Origin: Collybia mongolica
Taxonomy: Eukaryota; Basidiomycota; Agaricomycetes; Agaricales; Clitocybaceae
Reading direction: 5' to 3'
Length of the DNA stretch: 64,000 nt
NCBI GenBank assembly: GCA_013420905.1
Contig: JAAXNY010000004.1
Span: forward strand, 4,216,001-4,280,000
Of this stretch, positions 36,873 through 49,868 are shown piece after piece. Every line of letters starts with the position of its first letter. Positions within the stretch are counted from its first letter, which is position 1. Both the position numbers and the translations under genes were made by a program. The notes beneath the pieces are model-generated. The model was given only the letters and a program-made list of their open reading frames with translations, was not told where the DNA came from and searched no databases.

Positions 36873-37897
36873 TGTTCACGGAAGGCCTTGGGGTGGTCTG
36901 TAAAAAAGTCATCTTGAACATTTAATCGATATATATATATATACCCTGAACGAAGAATAGCTTGTGATGTCAGTCATGTGTCCGGAAATGTGCTGATATT
37001 TCGGTATATCGTAGCGTTTGACTGACCAATTCAGAGTACAGCTCTGAACCGTCGACCGGCCCCCGAAAAACAACTGGAGAACAACCAGGCCCGGAAAATC
37101 TCCGAGGCAGGTCAATCGGCTAAGAATAAGTTTAATATGAGCCCGACGAGCAGCTGAATTCTGATTGTAAAGATGTCAGGAAGGATCTGAATTGCGCGGG
37201 CCGTCGGCGGTGCGGTCTATTTCGAACGATAAACTGGCATTGGAAGCTTTGGTCCAGTCCAGACCAGTTCGAAGGTCAAGATGCGAGGACCCCCAACTAT
37301 AGCCACTGTATATGATATCCATAGAGGTAGATTCATCAAGACAGACTGGCGGATCTAGAGAAGGTCAAGTACGACGGCTTGAACACCATGTCTGTCTTGC
37401 ATCACTCCGAGACTTCTCCGTCAGGTATTACTGGTAAGATGATGAAATGCAACCCCCAACACAACCCCCCAAGTTTTAAAAAGAGAAAGTACAGGGAGTT
37501 TTGCGTGGAATTGTCTTCAACTCTTTACGGGGTTGGAAAGCAAAGAAAGTTCATAGGTCGAATATCAGAACCTTGGTCCTTGCGTTTATAGCCACGTGAT
37601 TTCGAACTCATAACAATTTTGCTTCGCCAGTTACAGGACGGCGCTCGAGACCGACGAGCTTGAAGTGCATTTGTACGACTCAAGTCGCCCTCCACGTCAT
37701 CTTATTGACACTTAGTATGTCATAAGCAGTCAGCCCTTCGAATATGCTGATGATGATGACGCTGGTGGGTCGACCGTCGAGACTCGAGACAACTAATTTT
37801 TAATATGTTGTTTCTACAATCATGTATATATTTGGTGGCACGGCTTCAACCACTCAACTCATATTTATTATATATGGCTTCCGCCCCCTACCAGACA
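36873..37897. other. Spacer between CE16 copies
   Basis: About 1 kb holding the promoter of copy A and the 3' flank of copy B. I see no gene. Confidence 0.5.
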
Positions 37898-39515
37898 GTA
37901 TTTCCCAGAATTGTTCCCACCTGTTGCCCGAAGATCTTGTGAGCGGAGCCTGGACAAAGTGATTTAATCAGTTGTTTTACAACAGACAGGGGAAATGATC
38001 AAGCTTACTTCCTGGGTGGTAATCATTGCTGCAGGGAACAGCGTAAATGATTAAAAATCACATGGCGGTTAATATAGAACTCACCCCCAGAAGATGTTGG
38101 TGCCAGAGCCGTACGAGGTAGCATCTTTAAATCCATAAGTAGTTGGGGAGTTCAAGATGGTTGTGAAAGAGCCGTAAGAGTCCCAACTCCACGTTGATAC
38201 CTATTTCAGCGGGAACGCCCCAAGTATTTGTATCTAATCATTCGGAAATTATAGTGTGAAGACTCACGCCGCTGTTGGCCACTTTGAATGCGTTGATTTT
38301 GGCTGTGAGTTTGCTGTTAAAGCCTTCGATGACAGTCTTCTCCGTTGCGCGGGAGTCGGCGGGCTGAGCAAGCATCTAGAGCGGGTCACGACTGTTCAAT
38401 TATAGGCAATAGTTTAAGCACAGAACACATACCAATGGGGAGCGATCGATACAAGGTACGTTGACAAAGAGGAAGTTCCTTGCGCCTGCATTGCTAGGGT
38501 CGGTGAGTATCAGCCATGGCGATTAATTGAATAGTTGTCGTTGCATACTACTGAAATGCCATACATGGATCAATATCTGGGGTAGTTATCATGAGAGGTT
38601 TAGACATACGAGCTTTTGAACCAAGGCAAATTCAGCGTTCAGGAGAGTATCAGAGAACCTGTAAAGGAGGTTAGCAGTGAGGATCTTCTTGAAGGTTGGA
38701 AATGATCAGTCGTACGCAGCTCTATCTCCACCCAGGTAGAAACTGTTTCCAATGTCATTGATTCCAATCCAAATCGAGAAAAGGGCATTTGCGCTCGTCC
38801 AAGGTGTCGAAGCGGGCTTGTTTGCAACAGTGCTTAAGAACTGGTTGACCTGGTCGGTCAGAGAAAGTACGGTGGGGGTGTAAGGCTGGACGAGATTCGC
38901 GTCGATAGTGGCGCCTCCATATGCGTAGTTATATGTGAAGAGCAAGGAGCGGTTGTAGGCAGCTGTCACGTAATCAACCCAGTTTTCGCCACCAGTAGCC
39001 GTCCACCCGGGATAAGGAGGATTTCCAAGGGGGTTCCCAACACTTGGAAGAGTCCCTGAGGGGCTAAATCCAGTTTGCGTGTAGGAATCACCGCTATATT
39101 ATGGAAGAAATGAGGTTTGAGGAGAGTTGTGTGAACAGGCAGCACTCACAAGCTGAACCAATAATTTGCTTTTCCAGTAGGAACAGGTCCGGTGGTGGTG
39201 GTGGTGGTTCTTGAGGTTGTTGTGGTCGGGCTAGGTGATCCAGGTATACACTGGCTATACCCTTATTACTAGGGGTCAGAATTTCGTAATATAAGCTCAG
39301 AATTCTCAACTTACAGTCGTTTATATAAGTGCATGTATTTCCCGAAACACACGTCGTTGAACCAGTCCAGCCGATTCCACCGCCTGATTTTTTTAATATC
39401 AATAAGCAATATCTATCAACGGTGATAACTTACATTGTGACCATGCACCTCCTTGGGCTAAGGCAGTCGATACGAAACCGGTGAGGGCGACAAAAGAAGA
39501 TAGACGTATCATCAT
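37898..39515 (-). CDS. CE16 acetylesterase with N-terminal CBM1 (copy B)
   Basis: A tandem paralogue of copy A with the same architecture and the same eleven exon positions. Exons are 39515-39434, 39383-39315, 39261-39150, 39093-38716, 38658-38610, 38550-38549, 38493-38433, 38375-38268, 38200-38085, 38028-38009 and about 37959-37898, giving 352 residues. The signal peptide starts MMIRLSSFVALTGFVSTALA. The CBM1 reads CGGIGWTGSTTCVSGNTC, and a long Thr run forms the linker. FGDSYTQTG and GINDIGNSFY carry the SGNH residues, with NDYHPG as the C-terminal Asp/His. The 2-nt exon TA is again required to complete a Tyr codon. No stops or frameshifts are present, so both copies should be active secreted enzymes. 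Confidence 0.9.
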
Positions 39516-40394
39516 TCACAAAAACGTTAGGAGCGGCTATCAAAAATAGATATCTGGACATCCCAGTTGCTTTTATAAACTCATTGAACAAGGTAAAGCG
39601 GGTGAGTTCAAGTCATGTGTCTCGGACCGTGCTGATATTTCGGTGGATTCGAGTGTCTGATCGGCTCGCCTTAGGTCTACGCAGATCACTGTCGACGATG
39701 GTTGACTCCGTGATATCTCCGAGTCCCGTTGGGCGATTGGGCGTACTTAGTGCTGGGTAGGCGGGCAACTAAAAGAAAATAATATTGGGCAGAACTGCAC
39801 CTCTGAATGGCGTGATCTCTGGTAAAGGAGTGACCAATTGGGATTGAAAGGGCCGGGACGGGTAGAGCTTGAGTGTGCGCGCTCTAAGCCACCTAAGTAG
39901 CCACATGTACATATTAATATGCAGCCCATCTTCCAAGACGCAGCTTCTATGAGACGGATGGGTGTCTGTTCCAGCCTTGCCCAACACTCCGAGATTTGTC
40001 CGGATGTCCTGTCATTCGTGTAAGAGGGGGGGGGGTCTAAACTGTGACGTTTTACTAATTAACAGTCTTGCGGCGTCGATTGCGAAGTTAGGATACTGTG
40101 AACCCCAACTTCCTTCGAGAATCGTCCTTTGAGAGTCGATAGATTGCTCTGTGATATTTCGGATATGCTTCGGACGACTTGGACATGTGTTAGGACTACT
40201 GCCGCGAGTTGTCGCACCAGGAGAACCCTGATAGACGCGAACTTTAGACTCGTCCTGCGTCGATGCGGGGCCTCGTGAACGCCATAATATAAAATACCTC
40301 CGACATATATGATATAATGGGAAATGTAAAAGAAACGCAGTGTGAGGCATCGACATTCTGCGAGTGTTCGCACTAATTAAGTTGCTCCTTGCAT
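39516..40394. other. Spacer upstream of CE16 copy B
   Basis: About 0.9 kb, including the promoter of copy B. No gene is supported. Confidence 0.45.
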
Positions 40395-40875
40395 TGCTTA
40401 GATGGTACTTCCGAGGATTGAGTTGACCTGTTAGGTGAAACTTTCGTGCACTGAACCTGGAGAGAAAACTTGACATATAAGCTATTCGAAATACTAGCCA
40501 CACAAAAACACAACTCACTTCCTCGATAGTAGTCGTTTGAGGGAAAGAATGACGTGCCTTCAAAAGCCAAGGAGAATGTTGTAACACCCCCAGAAAACGT
40601 TTGTCCCGGATCCGCAAGATGTGGTGTCCTTGAACCCATAAGTAGTGGGAGAATTCAGAATAATCATGAAAGAGCCATAAATGTCCCAACCCCATGTTGA
40701 CACCTGTTGGAGCGAGGATCATATGCTGCATGTTTTCCTTGAGACACAAGGAAAGACTTACCTTGCTGTTCACGGATTGGAATGCGCTAATTTTGACTGC
40801 AGGCTTGCTGTTAAATCCTTCAGACTGTTTTTTCCGCAGCTTGAGAAGCAGGGGTTAGCAAGCATCTAGAGTGAG
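40395..40875 (-). pseudogene. CE16 acetylesterase 3' fragment (copy C)
   Basis: Only the equivalents of exons 8-11 of copies A and B remain. The best-preserved piece reads STWGWDIYGSFMIILNSPTT then YGFKDTTSCGSGTNVFWG on the minus strand around 40700-40580. The exon 8 equivalent near 40875-40765 is out of frame. Exons 10 and 11 survive as degraded pieces near 40530 and 40460-40410. CBM1, the GDS block and the GIND block are absent. It lies in the same orientation, directly upstream of copy B, as the decayed third member of a tandem array. Confidence 0.8.
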
Positions 40876-41591
40876 GATATCAGTCTAGGCTATAGAGTAT
40901 GACAGTAACGTAGAGTTTGTTCCCTTCAAAATATGCCACAAGGGACCTCCCTTATAGAATGCCTCCTCATGCGAAGTGATATCATAAAACCATTGGAGTT
41001 CTTCTGCGCATGGTATAAGCTCTCACAGATGCAAGAATAAATGTTGGTACCTACACAAGCTACAGGTAGGCTGTGAATGCGCTGACGAGAAAAGAGTAAT
41101 CTCCAAGCCACTAAAGCGTTTCTGAGTGATATGAAAAGAGGGGAATCTGGCTTAACGCTCACTACATAGTGTGATAGCAAGCATAGGATACCAAGTCTCT
41201 TTCTAAAGGCCATGGTTTGCATTAATGTCAAGTTGTGTAAGTACCAGACTGAAATACCTCATGAGATTGAAAGTTGATAGTCTCCAAGTCCGTCATTTGC
41301 CAAAGCAACAACATTGGCCTGAACAAGATCCATTGGTGGGTGTGCAGTACGACGCTGGTTCTGGCGAAATTTTTTGGTATTCAAAAGGACAGCCGCAGCC
41401 CCCATCTTGTCAGGGCAAACAGCGTCGCGATCTGCGTCTGGGATGAAAAAGAAGATGAAATCGACAAAAGAGCAGCTTTCCAACGTCCAGACTCACGTTT
41501 AAAGGGTTGTCAATTATCCACGTGCTGCACTGGTAATTAATAATTCCGGATACTCGCGTATCTGTCAAACAACTCAACATCTTTCGAATTC
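40876..41591. other. Spacer with one unexplained minus-strand frame
   Basis: No confident gene. A minus-strand frame at 41259-41460 (for example VCPDKMGAAAVLLNT, then AHPPMDLVQANVVALA) has protein-like composition. I cannot place it in a family; it may be another relic exon. Confidence 0.35.
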
Positions 41592-43271
41592 ATGAACTCT
41601 TTTCATTTTCGTGAACAGCGCATCATATATTCTAAGGCATTGTCTCCAGAACTTGTTGGCTTGATATTTGACTATTTGGAGGATCAAGGGAGTCGTGAGT
41701 CTCTCTCAGCATTCGCATGTTTGGCGCGTAGTTGTCAAGCTTTTACTGGTGTGTAGAGACGCTCCATTTTAAGCTCCTTTTTGACTTTTTGACAGAACCG
41801 GCGCTCGACAGGTTATGGAAGATACAAATAACGCTAGCTCCGCTCATTCGATGCATGCCGGCGGACTTGTGGGTCATGAGCGACGACAATAAATTGGTAA
41901 GCGTTCAACCGTATGTCAAAGAGGCCGTTACTGGAACCAGAATTCTAGACTTTCCGTCGTCCAATCGTGGAAGCCGACTGGACAACTTTCAATCGGTATC
42001 AGAGCAAAATCCACCAGCTTGGAATTGTACAACATGCTAAGCGCTCACCTCAGGAAACGTCTCAAGTGGAAAGTGACGTTTTCTGTGCCTTAGTTGCGTA
42101 CCGACCTGCAAGAAACTTCCTCCCGAATCTTCAGAAATGGGTGTTTACCAAACATTCGTCTAGAATCCTCCCTTTCGTTGATGGTTTTATCGGACCTCAA
42201 TTAAAGGTGGCTGGACTAAGGTTACATGGAATGGGTGTAGGCGGCAAGATTGAACTGCAAATCTCCATATCCCTTCTATCACTCGCCCGCTTATCCAAGA
42301 ACATACAAACATTGGAATTTTGGCACAAATCCGCTCAGAGATTTTACAAATCTCTACGCGACCTCGTGATGAATCTACCTCATTTGCGCTACCTAGCCAT
42401 GGGTCCGATAGAACTTGATACAGATGTTCTTGTCCATTTAAGCAGCATTCCATCCCTACAATCCCTGTCTAAAATTGAGTTTCCCGCCGACTCCGAATAT
42501 GTGAAACTTTTCGCGACAGATTCAGGAAAATTCCCGTGTTTATCTGGGCTTGAAATCAGGGTGTTTAACTACGCCACCCTCCCAGCCCTTTTGGATAACC
42601 TGCGCCGTCCATTGGAATCTTTTTTGGTGGAGAATCTGGATGGGGAAACTGACTATGATATGCGCATTAATCTGTTTGCACGGGCCTCATCGTTGCTCCA
42701 TCAATATCATCGCTCCTCCCTGAAGAGACTATGTCTTGGTCTCGACTTATGGACGCATCACACCCATGAGCAAAATGGTCAGGCAGTTTTGGATGCTTTC
42801 CGCCCCCTTTTTGCCCTATCATCTCTCACGCATGTCGACATAAAGTCTGTTTTTATTGAGAGTTTGGACGATTCCTGGATCGCAGAAGCGGCGGAAGCTT
42901 GGCCTGACCTCTGCAGCTTCCGCGTCAACAATCCCATTAAGGATCATCTAACCCCCGTTTTCACCCTGGAGGGGTTGATTCCAATGTTAAAACGATGTGT
43001 TGACCTGGAAATCCTCAGCATGCAACTTGAGCTCAAGCCTCTAGACATCAAAACACTGGAAGGAGTCAGGAACAAGCACATTACCACGCTTGCTCTCTAC
43101 CAGCACTCGACCATTATTCACCCCTATCACGTCTTTCGCACGCTGGTTAACATATTTCCGAACCTCGAGCGAGTCACGACTTCTCAGCCTTACGTCACTC
43201 CAGAATTGGAAAATGATTGGAAGAAGCTTGAAGGGTTATTTAAACACACCATGCCCATCAAGCAGCCCTAG
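41592..43271 (+). CDS. F-box / leucine-rich-repeat-like protein
   Basis: A predicted SCF-type adaptor of the mushroom F-box family, 526 residues in three exons (41592-41748, 41796-41896, 41949-43271). The N-terminal F-box-like segment contains LSPELVGLIFDYLED and LARSCQAF. The family-typical EPALDRLWK, CMPADLW and LTFRRPIVEADW follow, the last completed by the acceptor at 41948. The long third exon has degenerate leucine-rich repeats such as LRDLVMNLPHLRYLAMG and LSSLTHVDIKSV. The reading frame is clean. It converges on the next F-box gene with a 261-base gap. The target is unknown. Confidence 0.85.
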
Positions 43272-43532
43272 TGTGTGTGTTCGCCGTGGTGTTGGACAGA
43301 GCAGCATCCAAAGTCTTTCAACGTTCTTCCTTCTAGTACAAGCGGGAGTTCAATTGAGGATACGTTATGGCTATTTATATTTGCATATCTCATACTATGG
43401 ATCGCGACTCGCGTTTGTGCTCGCTGTCCTGACTACCATTTTTCTCCAATCGAAACGTTGCTGGCGGTCGCAATTACGAATATCTGAGGTTTCCTTGTAT
43501 ACCATCCACTATCTATTAAGAGCCTGTTTCGA

Positions 43533-45227
43533 TTACGACGCCGAGGTATTATTTGCAGCTTTAGTCAGCCTCTGCACCTCCCCTTCCAGGATCCGCAACC
43601 TTTCCTTATATTTTGTATGAAACCTTCGGAGCATCGGGACCTTCTTCAGTGTCATTTCTGCTTTCCATTGACTATGGGAGAAATGGTCACGTATCGTCCG
43701 ATCGACTTGGGTCAGCACTGAAAACAGTTGGGTGTTCACAGGGGCACACGTCGATGGCAGGATGTCCGCCAGAAACGACGCTGCAGCGTCTTGATCATAA
43801 TCCATTTCTCTGAAGCCCAAGACCAATTCTCTCAGTCGGGGAAACGGGTGACGGGCTTCTGATGAGGGTATGAATGATGCTCGGATACAAATACCCAGGT
43901 ACTGTAGCCTTGGGCAACATGCAGCGAATTTTGTCAAAGTTTCGAACGTTATGTGGACATATTCATAAGCTTGTGGGATGGGTAGCGGGTTCAGGTGGAG
44001 GCTCTCAAGCCGGGGCCAACTGGTCGCCATAGAGGCTGCTTCTACGTCGTCGATATCCAGCATAGAAGGCGATTCTATCGATAGGCTAGTCAAGGACACA
44101 CACGCTAAAAGTGGTGCTATTGAAGAGAATGGTAGTGTTTTAAACTCTTGCGTGCCAGAGAACTGTACCGAGAGGGAGAGGACCTCGATGTTGGGACACA
44201 TGGCAGAAACTGCCGTAAAGAAACCTTCGACATTTTTAGAGGTTTCAAGGGTTAATGTCTTCACGACGAGTTCACAAAGCCGCGACATTGTGGGTATGGC
44301 ATGCAGAAAATGTGCGACGTTCCAGAGGTGGGCCGTAAGGTGCAATGTTCGGATAGATCGGAACCCATCTTGGCCCACAAACGGCATGAAATTCTCCAAA
44401 TCTAAAATTTCACGTTTCTGGCCGAGTAGGCGATAGATCTCAGATTTGGGGGTTGTACAGCAAATGGCCTCGAGAGGTGGGCAATTCGCAGCTAGCGCTG
44501 TAACAACATCCGAGCAAATCAGACCTTCTGGTAGTGATATGACCTTGAGCTTAATGAAACTGCCAAGGAACTGTGGCAACATGGGCCCCATATCGCGGAA
44601 TGATATTTGGGAAGAAAAGTCGATGTGTTCGAGGTGTGGACATCGCGCAACGACTTCGTGGAAGAAGTTGCCAATGGCGAACAGGTCCCCTTCAATCACG
44701 TCAAGCCCCGTTTGCACGGTAAGAGCTTTCAATCCTGGAGCGAGAAACAAGAGGCATAATTTAAGTGATAGAACAGCTCGTCCGGGATCTTTTTTCCATG
44801 TGAGGTGTGTCACGTTTGGGAGGATATGGAGTGTAGGGCGGAAGAAGGATAGCGTCGCGAACGCAGAGTGATGGATACTGGGAACTGTGTCATTACATTC
44901 GAGGTGTCTGATACGCTTCGTATAGAAAAAGAATCGTTGCCAGCTGTCATCAGAGATGTAATGTGGGACGAAACTCTGAACTTCGAGTCAATCACAGCAT
45001 GCAGAATTGGTTGGCCAGCATACCAGGATATATGGATCGCTGGAAGGAGCTTCCACTGGTCCCAACAGTGTGGACAAAACCTCCAAGCGATCGACATGAT
45101 ACCAAAGAGCATTGAGCGCGGGTTCATGCCACGCCTTATTTACTCGCGCGCAGCACGCATCAGTTTGTCGGTCAGTATACCTGAGAATGAAAATCAGAAT
45201 ATCGGGAATGTCGAGGATGTTGCTCAT
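43533..45227 (-). CDS. F-box / leucine-rich-repeat-like protein
   Basis: A second F-box family member, convergent with its neighbour. Two exons (45227-45024 and 44975-43533) encode 548 residues. The start at 45227 places the F-box right at the N-terminus (NILDIPDILIFILRYTDRQT, then CARVNKAWHEPALNALWYHV); an in-frame Met upstream at 45314 would add 29 residues. The remainder is leucine-rich-repeat-like, for example LAPGLKALTVQTGLDVI and SLTSLSIESPSMLDIDDV. The C-terminus is helical and charged (KYKERLRILEGEVQRL), possibly a short coiled coil. No disruptions are seen. Sequence divergence from the neighbour argues against a recent tandem duplication. Confidence 0.85.
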
Positions 45228-47752
45228 GTATTGTATTGACGATAATAGGGATGATGGTGGGAAGGAAGTGAAGATCGACAGATCGCACGACGCGTCGCAA
45301 CTCGGAAACATCATGTGGCTTACTCGACAACGCCGACTACATAACGCTCACCACAGGATTCGCAATTTCAAATCTGGTACCAAACGAGATATTTTTTTTT
45401 GCCCCTACGCAATGGGAATTTTCGCTCTCAATGATCAAGAAGCATAGCCAGTCTGTTAACCCGGTCCGTATTCGTGCGGTTTTGCTCGTATCTGCTACAC
45501 CCGCAACCTGTGCTTACCAGGTACAACGAAGAGATGGAGCTCCAACGTTTCAACTCGGGATGTATTCGACGTTTCGAGTCATTGACCGTCACTGAGGCCC
45601 CACAGCGTGGATGTTCTCCCACCGAAGACCGTCCCCTGTTCTCCCCACCCTTGGCACATTAGGCCTTTTGAACACAATCCATACAACAAGCATTCAGGAT
45701 GAAAACCATGTCATTCAGTTCAGTCTTTTACTGTTTCCGCAGTAATGGTTTCGTCAGCCCTTCTGTCCCCGGTTCCCAGGATATCACCTACCATGGACAC
45801 CCCCAAGATCCATCGAGCCATCTAGCCACGTTGTCGACATGGCCATTGTCCCTTTTCTTCCTTGAAACTTCGACCCTCTTTCAAGAGGCACACACAGAAC
45901 ATGTCGTGATACCTCGCGACCCACCTGTTTGGGGGAGTAACCGAAAAGTTCTCGATGGTTGTCTACTGATGCGATTCCCACTCCTCCGGTGGACTCTATT
46001 GAATCCAAAAACGAGTTTTGACGACGTCGGGTGAACCTTGCTCTTCAAAAGCGACCCAAGAAACCTATACCTCCCTCCCTGACCAAAGATGTAAACGGTC
46101 TACATTGGCACTGAATATAAACTCGGATTTTTTTTTGCAACGCTCGCCCTTGCAGGAGTTGTAACCCTGCGTCGGACCCAATGTAACGATGGATAGTGGT
46201 ACCAAAGGCGCCTCTTTATTATGCCGGATTGATATATTGGAACTGATATATTTCCACTCGGACGCCGACCAGGGCTGTTATGATTGGTCTCAAGTGGACT
46301 TCATTATGGTAACTTGGGGTTGTTAACATTTGGTACGAAGAACGTTGCTGTGTCCTGACACACTTCAGGCCCTTAATTTTTCTGTCAACGAAATGATATT
46401 CACAGGAATTGTTTCTCGTAATTCCCCTGGCCTCTATGGAATCAATATTATGGGCCAGACCGCCAGCTGTATTTTAAAAGTACGTTTATCATGATCCTTC
46501 AGCCGAATCAGTAAACAGTCCGCGGTTGTTATGGGGCGTGTTGACAAGGATCTTTTTGTTTATGTAGGATGGGACACACGAAAGGCCTCCCACATTCGGG
46601 GGTCGACGTTCAAGAAGCGTAACGCTTAACAGGTGTTTGCAGGGTCAGGTCGAACTTTCCTGCAACGAGGCTCTTTGAATGGTCTCTGCGTGCCCGAGCC
46701 GGTTGCTCCTCCCTCAGTGCGTTCTGGTATAGTTCAACTTGTTCCCCGCGGGACCTTAGGGCAAATAGTGTCCTCAGTGTTGTCCAAGCATCCAGATCCG
46801 ATACGGAATGGACGGTCATATCAGGGGGTGTCTATGTAAGTATGATCCAAAATCTCGCCGCATGCCACTCGCCAATCCTAGCTTCTTGTCGGCTCACCTA
46901 CACGCACCACGCCTTCACCACGCGTTCAGAATTTTTTTGGGGTCTGAATTCGGCCAGTTGTCGGTACGCTGATTCATGTATTACGATCCTCCCCAAGTCA
47001 ACAGGGCCGTAGTAATATGCTGAGGCTGACAATTGGGCGAGAAAATATTCGGTTGCGACCCAAGTTGCGCACAGGGATCGTTTGTTTCTGTCAGAGGGGG
47101 GTAGAACCTGACTTTCGGCATGACACCATCTCATCACGGCCATCCTTGAGGCCTGAGCGATGGGGCCGGTAAGCTCGCGCCTCATGAAGTGAATTTGGTC
47201 ATTATACCCACAGTCGCGCAATCTGCGGCATCGGCTTCCCCTCAGACGCCTGTCGTGTTACCTAATTCTTTTCGTTATCGATGGCTTTCCGGCGCGGAAC
47301 GGTAGAAGGGTGTTGCCGCCATCCCCAATGGCCTGATTGACATGGCAATGAGGCTCCTCATGCCGGTGGCGTATCTTGGCAGAGGCCAGCTCGTCCTTTT
47401 TCCTGAACTAAATCCTACTTTCTGAATCTAAGCCGAAGTACTGGAGTGATACAAGCAATGGGGGCATACTCGTACACGCTCAGTGTCTTTCACTATAGTA
47501 AAGATGCGTTCACAGAGTCGCCCCTCTTGCATCGAAGCCCGAACGTGTGTGAATTGGAGAGATCATTGATGGTTGCATGCCGCGTTCACAAAATTCCAAT
47601 ACGATTTCCGTTGGAACCCTAAATAAAAAAATCTGATCGTACCATTGGGTCCGGACTTTGAAATGAAAAAGTGACATAAAAACGTGATCATGACCGGTCT
47701 ACCTTTTGTGCTCGTTCCCAAACCGCAGCAACCCTCGAACCCTTAAAACGCG
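45228..47752. other. Gene-poor tract, about 2.5 kb
   Basis: No supportable gene on either strand. Short open frames lack recognisable motifs or splice partners. The right end is the INO1 upstream region. Confidence 0.45.
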
Positions 47753-47759
47753 TATAAAA
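47753..47759 (+). promoter_or_regulatory. Putative TATA box of INO1
   Basis: TATAAAAG lies about 265 bases before the INO1 ATG. A CT-rich stretch of the kind common near basidiomycete transcription starts follows at about 47800-47860. A long 5' leader is implied. I found no convincing inositol-response element. Confidence 0.5.
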
Positions 47760-48021
47760 GCTCTCTTTATCGCTCATACAATCCGCAGTGATCACCCAGT
47801 GTTCCCTCTTCCTCTCCAGCCTTCAATCTCACCGTCTCAGACGCAACAAACTACTTAGGAGTTACTTGCATTTTTTGCATGTACTCGAACCAGCTTTGCA
47901 GCTCCCACAACTCCCATAGAGGTTCTAAGCATTCGACCGCAGGTTTCTTGATTAATTTCTGATTTTCCTACACCGTCCGACCACTCTTTATCCACTTACT
48001 ACTTCCCCTGAGCTCTTCGCA

Positions 48022-49868
48022 ATGGCCCCTACCGTCTCGACCAATACCTCCGGGTACAACACCCCCGACTCCCAGCTTGAATCTGTCTTGCCAATCCATC
48101 CTACGGCTGCTCGCCGCCCCCACGCAATCACAGTTCAGTCCGAGAACACCCTTTACAGTGATGAACACATCACCGCCAAATTCCAGAATCGCGGTTCAAA
48201 CGTCACTGTGACTGACGGACAGTACACGATCACCCCCACCGTCCAGTCGTATGAGTTCCAGACCAAGAGGACCGTCGGCAAGACAGGGTGAGTACATAGT
48301 CGCACTTGAAGAAAAGTTCGCGTGTGATGCTAACTATATTTTTTTTCTTCCTCAAGTCTCATGATGATCGGTGTTGGCGGCAACAACGGCACCACTCTCT
48401 GCGCCACCGTCCTCGCCAATCGTCACAACATCATTTGGCACACCAAGGAGGGTGTCCAACAGCCCAACTACATTGGCTCGCTCATCCGTGCCTCTACCGT
48501 TCGAATTGGCACCGAAGCCGCGACTGGCAGGGACGTTCATGTACCCATCTCGGATGTCCTCCCCATGGTCCACCCCAATGACCTTGTGCTCGGCGGTTGG
48601 GACATTTCTGGGCTTACCATGGACAAGGCTATGCAGCGTGCGCAGGTCCTTGATTACGACCTCCAGCGCCAGGTTGCGCCCCACCTCGCGCTGCTTGGCA
48701 AGCCCCTTGCATCCATTTACTATCCCGACTTCATTGCCGCCAACCAGGAAGCGCGCGCGGATAACGTCATCCCCGGCACTGACAAGCAAGTGCACCTCGA
48801 CCACATCCGCGCCGACATCCGCAAATTTAAGAAGGACAATGGTCTCGACCGCGTTGTCGTCTTCTGGACTGCCAACACTGAGCGGTACAGCGACATCATC
48901 CCTGGTATCAACGACACCGCCGATAACGTCCTCGCCGCGATCAAGGCATCTCACTCTGAAGTGTCGCCCTCCACGCTCTTCGCTGTTGCTGCCATCCTCG
49001 AAGGCGAACCTTTCGTCAACGGTGCTCCCCAGAACACCTTCGTCCCCGGTGTCATCGCCCTTGCTGAGCGCCACCAGTCCTTCATCGGTGGCGACGACCT
49101 GAAGTCAGGACAGACCAAACTCAAGTCCGTCTTGGCCGAGTTCCTCGTCAACGCCGGCATCAAGCCCCTTTCCATCGCATCATACAATCATCTCGGTAAC
49201 AACGATGGCCACAACTTGTCTGCTGAGCGACAGTTCAAGAGCAAGGAAATTAGCAAGAGCAGCGTCGTTGACGATATGGTTGATGCGAACAGGCTCCTGT
49301 ACAAGGCACCTGAGGTCGGTCCCAAGGGTGTCCCGGTCTCCAAGGGCGAACACCCCGACCACGTCGTTGTCATCAAGTATGTCCCTGCCGTTGGTGACTC
49401 CAAGCGCGCGATCGACGAGTACTACTCTGAGATTTTCTGTGGTGGCCGTTCGACTATCAACATCTTCAACGAGTGCGAGGTATGTTGTAACACATCCATT
49501 TACACTGCTTTATTGTTAAACTGGCTTCTGCATAGGACTCCCTCCTGGCCACTCCGTTGATCCTGGACCTGACCATCCTCACCGAGCTGCTCACGCGCAT
49601 CAAGTACCGTGACCTCTCCAAGGGTCAGGATTTCGCCCCTCTCTACCCCGTCCTCTCACTCCTCTCGTACATGCTCAAGGCTCCTCTTGTCAAGCCTGGT
49701 AAGCTTCCTCTCATCAGTACGTAAGACCCTTCACTCATGGAACTTCCCTTAGGCACCGAGGTCGTCAACAGCCTCAACAGGCAGCGCAACGCGCTCGAGA
49801 CCTTCCTCAAGGCCTGCATCGGCGTCGAGGGCAACAGCGACCTTCTCCTGGATACCAGGATTTGGTAA
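48022..49868 (+). CDS. INO1: Inositol-3-phosphate synthase
   Basis: The NAD-dependent cytosolic enzyme that turns glucose 6-phosphate into myo-inositol 3-phosphate, the first step of inositol and phosphatidylinositol synthesis. Four exons (48022-48287, 48357-49479, 49536-49698, 49753-49868) encode 555 residues, a typical length. The NAD-binding glycine motif GVGGNNGTT directly follows the first intron. Other hallmark blocks are [44 protein letters not shown] and [18 protein letters not shown]. Codon use is strongly C-ending in the third position, unlike neighbouring genes, which suggests high expression. A truncated copy of exons 2-3 lies at 54030-54612. Confidence 0.96.

Noticed and set aside
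45228..48021. Search for a cluster or unknown defence-type system in the largest gap
   Set aside because: No coding frame, repeat array or inverted repeat stands out. It appears to be ordinary spacer.
48352..49074. Long antisense frames over INO1
   Set aside because: They arise from the strong codon bias of INO1 on the other strand.
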